A stretch of DNA of 36,358 nt from Polaromonas sp. Its GTDB lineage: Bacteria > Pseudomonadota > Gammaproteobacteria > Burkholderiales > Burkholderiaceae_C. Location of the stretch: NCBI GenBank assembly GCA_013205645.1, contig JABMMH010000085.1, forward strand, positions 1 through 36,358, read 5' to 3'. Below, in pieces: positions 16,755-23,908 of this stretch; positions within the stretch are counted from its first letter, which is position 1, and every line of letters begins with the position of its first letter. Both the position numbers and the translations under genes were made by a program. Under the pieces are notes generated by a model that was given only the letters and a program-made list of their open reading frames with translations, was not told the origin of the DNA and ran no database searches.

Positions 16755-17962
16755 AGCCGCATCCCTCCGGCTGCCGATTGCGCCAAGTCATAAATCGGTA
16801 TCACGATGGTCACCACCACCACGGCCAGCAAGACACCAATCACCAGCAGCACCATGGGTTCAAACAAGCGCACCATCAACTCCGCCTGCAGTTTGAGCTT
16901 GTGCTGGTAGTACTCCCCCAGGCGCTCGCTTTGCGTGCCCAGTGAACCGGTCGACTCACCCAAGCGCACCATGCCGGTGGCGATGGTCTCAAACGCTTTG
17001 GAGGCCTGCATGGCCTGGTTCAAGGCACTGCCCTGGCGAATGCGTTCGCTCAAGCCCGCCAGGCGCCGGCCAAAGAATTGGTTGCCCGGGTCGCTCAGCA
17101 GCACTTCGAGCGTTCTCGACAAGGTCATGCCTGTTCCGTACATGACGCCCATGTTGGAGAAAAACAGATAAAAAACACGGGTCCGCTCGAGCCGAGAAAA
17201 CACCGGTAAAAACCATTTCAGCCGGTCAATCGGCCCGCGCAGTGCGCTCAGACGCAAAGCCAAAGGCAGCAACACCAGCAGCGCCAAGAGCGGCAACGCC
17301 AGCCACAGCCAGTTGTCGCGCAGCCAGTTAGACGCGTCCAGCACAGCGCGTGTGTTGGGAGGCAACTGCGGCATCAAGGTGGCAAACAAGGTGGCCAGCT
17401 TGGGCAGCACATAGGCTACCCAAAACGCCGCCGCCAGCACCAGCAGCAACAAAGCAATCAGCGGGTACACCATAGAGCGCGCCAGCGTGCCGCGCAGCTG
17501 CACCACTTGCTCGTAGTGGCGCGCCACGGCGGCCAAGGCGGTGTCTAACCGGCCGGTCTCCTCGCCCACTTTGGCCAGGTTGATCACCATCGCCGGGAAG
17601 ACTTTGCTGGCCTGCAGCGCCACGGACAGGGCGTCCCCGCGCTCAATGCGCAGCAGCACGGCACGGGCCACGCTGCGCACCCGCGGGCGCGGGGCCGACT
17701 CGGCCATGTCTTGCAACGCCATCCGCAAGCTGGCGCCGGCGCGCATGTACTCGGACAAAAAGTAGCAAAACTCGGCCGACAGCGCCGGGCCCAATTTGCC
17801 AAAGCGCAGGGCTTGCAGCCACAGCGGCAGTTCCACCGCTTTGTACAGCGTCAAGTTGCGCGAGCTCAGAGATGAGATCAACTCACCGAGATTTAAAAAC
17901 TCAGCATCACCTTTGACGAAGTCGCCATTGGCCGTGACGGCTGAGTAGCGGTAACGTGCCAT
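16751..17962 (-). CDS. mshG: MshG/GspF-type inner membrane platform protein
   Basis: 403 residues. Two T2SSF domains are visible: about 65-190 (FCYFLSEYMRAGASLRMAL, KVGEETGRLDTAL) and about 265-390 (FSNMGVMYGTGMTLSRTLEV, MVRLGESTGSLGTQ). Membrane helices lie at about 165-190, 218-238 and 372-392 (LLVIGVLLAVVVVTIVIPIY). This polytopic protein is the base on which the assembly ATPase acts. It starts within the mshE stop (TGATG, 1-base overlap) and overlaps the pseudopilin gene by 4 bp. Confidence 0.95.
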   Translation of the reverse strand: MARYRYSAVTANGDFVKGDAEFLNLGELISSLSSRNLTLYKAVELPLWLQALRFGKLGPALSAEFCYFLSEYMRAGASLRMALQDMAESAPRPRVRSVARAVLLRIERGDALSVALQASKVFPAMVINLAKVGEETGRLDTALAAVARHYEQVVQLRGTLARSMVYPLIALLLLVLAAAFWVAYVLPKLATLFATLMPQLPPNTRAVLDASNWLRDNWLWLALPLLALLVLLPLALRLSALRGPIDRLKWFLPVFSRLERTRVFYLFFSNMGVMYGTGMTLSRTLEVLLSDPGNQFFGRRLAGLSERIRQGSALNQAMQASKAFETIATGMVRLGESTGSLGTQSERLGEYYQHKLKLQAELMVRLFEPMVLLVIGVLLAVVVVTIVIPIYDLAQSAAGGMRL

Positions 17963-19599
17963 CAGCTGTGCCCTGCCTCAGCGCCCAGCACGCGCTGGAG
18001 TTCCGCGCGGTCGGTCTTGCCGTCTTGCAACAACACGTGGCCCAACTCGCGCATGCTGACCAAGCCTTTGCCAGCGGCTATGCGTCGCATTTCAGGCTCG
18101 CTGGCACCGCGGTTGATGGCTTCGCGCAAGTCGTCGTCAAGCATCAACACTTCACCCAGCGCCATGCGGCCCTGGTAACCTGTGTCAAAGCAGCGTGGGC
18201 AGCCCACGGCGCTGTATTCGCCCGGGGCATGGGGCACCGGTGTGCGGCAATGGGTGCACAGCTTGCGCACCAAGCGCTGCGCGATCACGCCATTGAGCGA
18301 CGCTGACAGCATGTACGGCGCCACACCCAGGTCGCGCAAGCGCGTGACAGCGCCAATGGCGTCGTTGGTGTGCAAGGTGGCCGGCACCAAGTGGCCGGTC
18401 TGCGCTGCGCGCACGGCCATGGTGGCAGTCTCGGTGTCGCGAATCTCGCCCACCAGCATGACGTCCGGGTCTTGCCGCAGAAAGCCCCGAATGGCTGCGG
18501 CAAAGGTCATGCCGGCTTTCTCATTCATGGCCACCTGGCGAATCATCGGCACGTTGTACTCGACCGGGTCTTCGACCGTCATCACATTGTTTTCCAGCAC
18601 ATTGACATAGCGCAGGGCCGAGTACAAGGTGGTGGTTTTGCCGCTACCGGTCGGGCCGGTGGCCAGCACAATACCGTTCGGGGCGCTGAGCAATTGTTTG
18701 ATCTGGCGTTGCTGCACTTCGTCAAAGCCGAGCAGCCCCAGCGGCAACACATCACCGCTGCCGGAGAGCACCCGCACCACCATGTTCTCGCCATGGGTGG
18801 TGGGCATGGACGAGACCCGCAGGTCAAACACTTCATTCAAAAAGTCGTAGCTGAAACTGCCGTCCAGAGGTCGCCGGGTTTCGGCGATGTCCATGCCCGC
18901 TTCAATCTTCAGCGCCGAGACAATGCGCGCATGCACCGACACCGGCAGAACGTGGCGCAAGCGCAGCACGCCGTCAATCCGGTAGTACACCAGCGAGGCA
19001 AATTCGGCCGGAGAAAAGTGCACGTCGGAGGCACCCATCTCCACCGCACCCCCCATCACCGAGCGGATCAGGCGCACGCCGTCAATTTGCGCGCCACCGG
19101 CGGACACTGTGCGCTCCACTTCAGAGGCGCTGGGGTTTTGCACAAAGTGGTAGGCCACCTGAATGGCCCTTGCCAGGGCGGCACGCGGCACCACCACCCA
19201 GACGATGTCGCCAGCCAGGTAGCGCGACAAATGGTTTTGCATGCGCTCGTCAAACGGGTCGGCAATGGCAACCGTGATGCGCTGCCCTTCACGGCGCAAA
19301 GGCAGCACGTGATGGCGATTGGCAAAGACGTAGGGCACTTGGCCCAGCAGCAAAGGATCGGGCGAACGGTGGTCCACCACCTCCAGCGCCAAGCCGCTGA
19401 TGCCGGCCAGCGCTTCGGCCAAGTCGGTGTCACCTAAAAAACGCAGCTTGAGCAGCACCTCGGTGACCGGCATGCGCAATGCTGTTTGCACTTGGCGCAC
19501 GTGGCCCAGTTGGGCGGCGGTCAGGCGCTTGTTGTCGCGCAGCCAAGCCAACAGGCGGCTGGCTTTGTCGGATTCGTTTAAAACTTGATCAACGCTCAT
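17962..19599 (-). CDS. mshE: MshE/GspE-type pilus assembly ATPase
   Basis: 545 residues. The N-terminal MshEN-like domain (about 1-150) could bind cyclic-di-GMP as in Vibrio MshE; the key motif should be checked. The ATPase core has Walker A GPTGSGKT (315-322), Asp box TVEDPVE (about 341), Walker B VMLVGEIRD (about 380-388) and His box TGHLVPATLHTND (401-413). A zinc tetracysteine is present: CTHC (448-451) and CPRC (467-470). It drives pilin polymerisation. No PilT-like retraction ATPase is seen in the window. It overlaps the MshI-like gene by 4 bp. Confidence 0.95.
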   Translation of the reverse strand: MSVDQVLNESDKASRLLAWLRDNKRLTAAQLGHVRQVQTALRMPVTEVLLKLRFLGDTDLAEALAGISGLALEVVDHRSPDPLLLGQVPYVFANRHHVLPLRREGQRITVAIADPFDERMQNHLSRYLAGDIVWVVVPRAALARAIQVAYHFVQNPSASEVERTVSAGGAQIDGVRLIRSVMGGAVEMGASDVHFSPAEFASLVYYRIDGVLRLRHVLPVSVHARIVSALKIEAGMDIAETRRPLDGSFSYDFLNEVFDLRVSSMPTTHGENMVVRVLSGSGDVLPLGLLGFDEVQQRQIKQLLSAPNGIVLATGPTGSGKTTTLYSALRYVNVLENNVMTVEDPVEYNVPMIRQVAMNEKAGMTFAAAIRGFLRQDPDVMLVGEIRDTETATMAVRAAQTGHLVPATLHTNDAIGAVTRLRDLGVAPYMLSASLNGVIAQRLVRKLCTHCRTPVPHAPGEYSAVGCPRCFDTGYQGRMALGEVLMLDDDLREAINRGASEPEMRRIAAGKGLVSMRELGHVLLQDGKTDRAELQRVLGAEAGHS

Positions 19600-21014
19600 T
19601 GGAAAGCTGTGGTTTTAAGCACAATGCTGGTCGAGAAAGTGGCCATGGGCTCACCCGGGCGCGACTGATCCCGCACGTGGTCAAAGCGGGTGCCTTCCAG
19701 CGCTCCCAGCTCAGCCAAGCGCAGCACCAACTGCTCGGCAGACTGCTTGGTCTGCGTGTAACTGCCGGCGATGGTGAAATCGACATTGACGACAAAACCA
19801 TTCTTGGCCGATGCACCTGCCGTCTTAACGTTCGCTGGCTTGCCGTTCTCGGCCTTGGCCCGCGCAATGTCGATGCGTTTGAGCCGCACATTGGGCTGCG
19901 CCATGCGGCTCAAGCGGGCCAGCAACTGGTCCACCCGCATGCCGCCCGACAAGACGTCGTTCAAGTCCAAGGCGCTTTGCAATTCTTTGATGGCTGCCGC
20001 AGACGGCATGCTCGCTTGCACCTGTGCGTGGCGCGCTTCGAGCGGCGCGGCCATGGCCAAGCTGGAGACTTCTGTGCGTGCGGCAGAGGCCGCGGTTAAC
20101 AAACCGACACCGCCTAGCGCCAAACCAAAGACCGCCGCCAGAGCGGCCACCGGCCGGCTCCAGGTCCATGCGCGGACTTGTTTGCCGTAGCCGTTCATCA
20201 CCAAATTAGCCGCGCGGGGCACAAAGCCCAGGCCGTAAAGTTCCGGCGTGCGCAAGACGGTTTCAGTCGGCACACCGGTGAAAATTTTGCCCATGCGGTC
20301 GACCAGCGACTGCGAGCCATTGGTCGCCCAGGCATTGGTTGGCGCCCAGGGTCCGGCGCCCAAGTTGACGCGCAAGGCATGACCGGCGACAAACTCAACC
20401 GGTGCGCCTGCCACGGCACGTTCCACCACCGCGCGCCAATGGTCGAGCGCCATGAAGTTGTCGTGCTCGACGCGCTGGGCGCGATGCCACACCACGCGGG
20501 AACGGGAGACACCCAAACAAGTGAGCAAGCCTGCGCGGTACCACACCACCAAGACCGGCTCGGGGGTGACGCGGCCCACCAGGGCCGCCACAGCGCTTTC
20601 AGGGACAGCCAGACGCACCAACGGGCGTTCACGCACCGGCAGGCTTTCCATGGCCATCTCGGCGTCGTCTTCAAGGCACGCCACCACATACGCTTCGGCC
20701 TTGCCGTCGCGCACAGAGATCACTTCCGTCTGCAAGCGAAAACGGTCCGCAAAAATGCCGTCTTGCTCTAACTGACGACGGGCAACAAAAGGCACCAGCG
20801 CACGCTTGAAAACGTCCAGGGACATGCGTTGGCAAAAATTCATGGGCGACACAATCGCCACCCGCAAGGTGCTGCTGGCCACCGTGGCCAACTCGTCGAC
20901 CGGGCAGACCCCTGCGGACAAGACCTTGCGGCCCCGCATGCGGGCAAACTCGGCTTGACGTGCACCGTCAAACACAGTCGCACGGTCAAGCACCACGTAC
21001 AGTGATTCGAACAT
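19596..21014 (-). CDS. MshI/GspL-like protein (PilM-like plus PilN-like fusion)
   Basis: 472 residues. The N-terminal half (1-290) is soluble and looks like a degenerate actin-like PilM/GspL cytoplasmic domain (LYVVLDRATVFDG, VLVVWYRAGLLTC). A membrane helix at about 300-325 (PVAALAAVFGLALGGVGLL) leads to a periplasmic coiled coil and a ferredoxin-like domain ending at 472, as in PilN or the GspL C-terminus. The two roles, recruiting the ATPase and aligning with the MshJ-like protein, are therefore in one chain. It is the first gene of the tightly overlapping operon. The ribosome site is weak. Confidence 0.8.
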   Translation of the reverse strand: MFESLYVVLDRATVFDGARQAEFARMRGRKVLSAGVCPVDELATVASSTLRVAIVSPMNFCQRMSLDVFKRALVPFVARRQLEQDGIFADRFRLQTEVISVRDGKAEAYVVACLEDDAEMAMESLPVRERPLVRLAVPESAVAALVGRVTPEPVLVVWYRAGLLTCLGVSRSRVVWHRAQRVEHDNFMALDHWRAVVERAVAGAPVEFVAGHALRVNLGAGPWAPTNAWATNGSQSLVDRMGKIFTGVPTETVLRTPELYGLGFVPRAANLVMNGYGKQVRAWTWSRPVAALAAVFGLALGGVGLLTAASAARTEVSSLAMAAPLEARHAQVQASMPSAAAIKELQSALDLNDVLSGGMRVDQLLARLSRMAQPNVRLKRIDIARAKAENGKPANVKTAGASAKNGFVVNVDFTIAGSYTQTKQSAEQLVLRLAELGALEGTRFDHVRDQSRPGEPMATFSTSIVLKTTAFQ

Positions 21015-21225
21015 GCACAGGTCTTTCTAAACGAGAAAATTAACAGTTGGAGGCCACCCCTGTCACAGGGGTGGCTGTCCTTGAAGGCCTCTTAGTGACC
21101 CTTAAATTCAGACACGCTTAATACGATTAAGATCTTTGCACCAAGGAAAAGATGTTCAGCGTTGACTTTCAAGCGCTGCAACTCGCCTGATAAATCAGAC
21201 TCACCGCAGCACCTAAGTTAAGCTC
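21015..21225 (-). promoter_or_regulatory. Leader between pilins and assembly operon
   Basis: 211 bases with no gene. Two structures are visible: a small palindrome CTTAAT-ACG-ATTAAG at 21117-21131 and a strong hairpin at 21053-21075. A TATTAA -10-like element overlaps the palindrome on the minus strand, with a poor TTGGTG -35. The region probably separates high pilin expression from lower expression of the machinery, by partial termination or RNA processing plus a second promoter. Confidence 0.4.
21053..21075 (-). terminator. Strong hairpin after the prepilin array
   Basis: A perfect 10-bp stem GCCACCCCTG / CAGGGGTGGC with a TCA loop lies between the last prepilin and the MshI-like gene. On the minus strand it is followed by a mixed pyrimidine stretch with only a short T4 about 15 bases on, so termination is likely partial. 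It could equally stabilise the 3' end of a processed pilin mRNA. Confidence 0.5.
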
Positions 21226-22077
21226 CTAAGTTGGACCGACAGGTGCCACATAAATACCACCCGTCGCCGCTGGTACGCGATCGTAGAAATAGACGATGCT
21301 GACCATCGAATCGCGCATCTTCTCCCCGGCAACGCCACTGGTGAGGTCCCAAGTAGCGTTGTAGCTTCCGTCGGAACCCGTGCGAACCAACTGGCGAACA
21401 CGACCCCGATTGGCCACAGCATCCGACCCATTGATGGCAGTCGCCACCGAACGAGCCATCCACTGCGGCACGTTGTGTACAACGATGGCGTTGTAGGTGG
21501 CGGTTGCCGACATGTCGCTTTGATCCTGCACCGAACCTAGGAACATGAAGTCCTCGTTCACGGTCTTGGCAAAAATACGATTCGGCACACTGTCGCTGAC
21601 CATGCCGGCCAACTTCAGGTCGTTGATCCACGTATTGGCCTGCAATGGGGCCGTGATGTCTGTATTCGTCAGCGTGGCAGAACCACCCGATGACAAAGAA
21701 CCCATTTGCAAGCAGCCAAAGTCAGCGGCCGCTATAGTGGTTGAAGTGCCATACGTGGGCTGTGTCGTGGTGTAGTTGTACTTTGCAGCACGCGCAGTAT
21801 TGTCAATGTCGGTGCGCAAGGTGGCGTCCGCTGCAAAGTCAACCACGCCGTCAGAATCACAGTCACCCGGCATACGGCCTTTGGCCAACGCGTACTTTTG
21901 CACGATAGCTTCGGTGTTTTTCAGGTCTTGCACCAGCTTTTGCGCCTTGGCCACATCCACCATCTCTTGGCCCTTGACCACAGCCCCAAACAACAAGCCA
22001 ACGACGACCAGCACCACCGACAACTCCACCAAGGTGAAGCCGGCTTGACGCCGTTTTAAATTGATTTTTTTCATCAT
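21226..22077 (-). CDS. Type IV prepilin paralogue 3 (MSHA-like)
   Basis: 283 residues. Gly13 followed by FTLVELSVVLVVVGLLFGAV forms a class III prepilin signal. The globular domain has MPGDCDSDGVVDF near residue 71, a second Cys (DFGCLQM), INDLKLAGMVSDSVPNR, NAIVVHNVPQWMAR, GRVRQLVR and a C-terminal MRDSMVSIVYFYDR. It is the most diverged of the three tandem copies and ends with an extra Gly/Val/Pro tail. Two adjacent ATG codons (22077, 22074) follow AGGA; the second has the better spacing. It lies 18 bp after paralogue 2. Confidence 0.93.
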   Translation of the reverse strand: MMKKINLKRRQAGFTLVELSVVLVVVGLLFGAVVKGQEMVDVAKAQKLVQDLKNTEAIVQKYALAKGRMPGDCDSDGVVDFAADATLRTDIDNTARAAKYNYTTTQPTYGTSTTIAAADFGCLQMGSLSSGGSATLTNTDITAPLQANTWINDLKLAGMVSDSVPNRIFAKTVNEDFMFLGSVQDQSDMSATATYNAIVVHNVPQWMARSVATAINGSDAVANRGRVRQLVRTGSDGSYNATWDLTSGVAGEKMRDSMVSIVYFYDRVPAATGGIYVAPVGPT

Positions 22078-22095
22078 GAATTCCTAGCAATGAAA

Positions 22096-22899
22096 TTAGT
22101 TGGTGGCCGGGATGCGGTCAAAGTAATACACCACCGAGACCATGGCGTCGCGCATTGAGTCTGCAGTGCCGTTAACTGTGCTCCACAGCGGCTCATATGT
22201 TGCATTCGTTGGTGACGCAGAGCGCACCAATTGACGGACACGACCGCGGTTGGAATTGGCGTCTGTGCCGTTGATGGCGGTGGCCACTTGGCGTGCCATC
22301 CACTGCGGCACGTTCTGAACAACGATGGCGTTGTATTGCGCATCCGTCGAGGTCAGTGACGCCGTCCCCTCGGTCACGCTGCCAACAAACAGAAAGTCTT
22401 CATTCACTTGCTTGGCAAAAGTACGGTTAGGCACACTGTCACTGACCAAACCAGCCAGTTTCAAATCATTCAGCCAGTTATTGGCGCCAATTTGGGTGTT
22501 AGCGGTGGTGTAGGCCGTGCCATTAATTTGAGCGCAGCCCTCATTCTCAGTCGAAACAGTCGCAGCGCTTGCATAGGTTTTTTGCGAGGTGGAATAGTCG
22601 TACAAATCGGCGCGGGTGGTGTTTCCTGTATCTGCACGATTGACTTGGTCGACAGCGAAGTCAATCAAGCCATCAGCATCGCAGTCACCCGGCATGCGGG
22701 ACTTGATCTGCACGAATTTTTGAATCAGTGCTTCAGTGCTCTTGATGTCGTTGATGAGCTTTTGCGATTTGGCGCTATCGACAACTTCTTGCCCTTTCAC
22801 CACAGCCGCAAACAACAAGCCAACCACGACCAGCACCACCGACAACTCCACCAGCGTGAAACCAGCTTGACGGCGTTTGATATTGAAATGTTTCATCAT
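22096..22899 (-). CDS. Type IV prepilin paralogue 2 (MSHA-like)
   Basis: 267 residues. The signal is Gly13 then FTLVELSVVLVVVGLLFAAV. It is very close to paralogue 1 in the first 80 residues (QEVVDSAKSQKLIND, KSTEALIQK, MPGDCDADGLIDF) and again in NDLKLAGLVSDSVPNRTFAK, VNEDFLFVGSV, VPQWMARQVATAINGTDANS and MRDAMVSVVY. The centre differs. The paired Cys (GDC and EGC) are kept. Its start has the same AGGAATTC-ATG-ATG layout as paralogue 3, so the intergenic leader was duplicated with the gene. The spacer to paralogue 1 is 18 bp. Confidence 0.94.
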   Translation of the reverse strand: MMKHFNIKRRQAGFTLVELSVVLVVVGLLFAAVVKGQEVVDSAKSQKLINDIKSTEALIQKFVQIKSRMPGDCDADGLIDFAVDQVNRADTGNTTRADLYDYSTSQKTYASAATVSTENEGCAQINGTAYTTANTQIGANNWLNDLKLAGLVSDSVPNRTFAKQVNEDFLFVGSVTEGTASLTSTDAQYNAIVVQNVPQWMARQVATAINGTDANSNRGRVRQLVRSASPTNATYEPLWSTVNGTADSMRDAMVSVVYYFDRIPATN

Positions 22900-22917
22900 G
22901 AATTCCTTGTACTGTGA

Positions 22918-23727
22918 TCAGTCGGTGTTGGTGGCAGGAATGCGGTCAAAGAAGTAAACGACCGAGACCATGGCGTCGCGCATCACATTTGAAGTGCTTT
23001 CGACATCACTCCACAAAGGCACGTACGAACCATCAGCACCATTCCGCACCAATTGACGCACGCGACTCCGGTTGGAATTGGCATCCGTGCCATTGATGGC
23101 GGTGGCCACTTGGCGCGCCATCCACTGCGGCACGTTTTGCACAATGATGGCGTTGTATTTCGCAGCGTTAGGCGAAGCACCGCTAGCGTCCGTCACACTG
23201 CCGACAAACAGGAAGTCTTCATTGACTTGCTTGGCAAAAGTACGGTTTGGCACACTGTCGCTGACCAAACCAGCCAACTTCAAGTCATTGATCCAATTGT
23301 TCGCACCTATGTCGTCGACAGTACCGACTGAATAAGGAGCACCATTTTCTTGGGCGCAACCCATGTGCACCGTTGAAATCTCAGCGCCGACCCCAGCCGT
23401 CGCATAGGTTTTTTGCGAAGTGGTGTAGTCATACAAGTTGGCACGGCCGCTGTTGCCCGTGTCCAGACGATCTACTTTGTCAGCCGGGAAATCAATCACG
23501 CCATCAGAGTCACAGTCACCGGGCATGCGGGACTTGATTTGCGCGTATTTTTGAATCAAAGCTTCAGTACTCTTGATGTCGTTGATGAGTTTTTGCGACT
23601 TGGCGCTGTCGACCACTTCCTGGCCTTTGACGACGGCCGCAAAGAGCAGACCGACAACGACCAGCACAACCGACAACTCCACCAATGTAAAGCCGCGTTG
23701 TTGGCGCGTACTCGTTAATTTTTTCAT
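22918..23727 (-). CDS. Type IV prepilin paralogue 1 (MSHA-like, first of the array)
   Basis: 269 residues. The signal is Gly12 then FTLVELSVVLVVVGLLFAAV. The long N-terminal helix continues to about residue 66. MPGDCDSDGVIDF (69-80) forms an acidic loop with Cys72, and a second Cys follows in HMGC. Conserved blocks NDLKLAGLVSDSVPNRTFAK and VPQWMARQVATAINGTDANS match paralogue 2. As the promoter-proximal copy it is the best candidate for the major pilin. AGG precedes the ATG by five bases. The AT-rich region upstream probably holds the promoter. Confidence 0.94.
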   Translation of the reverse strand: MKKLTSTRQQRGFTLVELSVVLVVVGLLFAAVVKGQEVVDSAKSQKLINDIKSTEALIQKYAQIKSRMPGDCDSDGVIDFPADKVDRLDTGNSGRANLYDYTTSQKTYATAGVGAEISTVHMGCAQENGAPYSVGTVDDIGANNWINDLKLAGLVSDSVPNRTFAKQVNEDFLFVGSVTDASGASPNAAKYNAIIVQNVPQWMARQVATAINGTDANSNRSRVRQLVRNGADGSYVPLWSDVESTSNVMRDAMVSVVYFFDRIPATNTD

Positions 23728-23908
23728 GATGACCTACCCCAAAAGATGTTGAAAATAAAAATAAAGAACACAAAAAGAAACACGCCCAACCCAACAACAA
23801 ATTGTCATTTACAAAAATATTAAATTGTATTTATTGAATTTATCGTTAATAACATTCTAAACACGATTTTTTACATTTAATGACAAATTAGTTTTGTATC
23901 GTCGTTTT
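23728..23908 (-). promoter_or_regulatory. AT-rich region, probable pilin-array promoter
   Basis: 181 bases of very low GC between the TpsB stop and the first prepilin. No gene is seen, and no terminator follows tpsB. -10-like elements on the minus strand include TAGAAT, with TTGTCA 21 bases upstream (too far for a clean sigma70 pair). Imperfect inverted copies of AATTGTCATTTA occur at 23800-23811 and 23878-23889 and could be binding sites. The position makes a promoter likely; its exact place is not clear. Confidence 0.45.

Noticed and set aside
18370..19437. Plus-strand open frame of 355 codons
   Set aside because: It lies wholly antisense to the mshE ATPase, is rich in His/Gln/Arg as expected from the complement of biased codons, and has no recognisable domain or ribosome site.
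23411..23730. Repeated near-identical stretches across the pilin genes as a possible CRISPR or mobile repeat
   Set aside because: The repeats are in-frame conserved coding blocks of paralogous prepilins; there are no regular spacers and no transposase.
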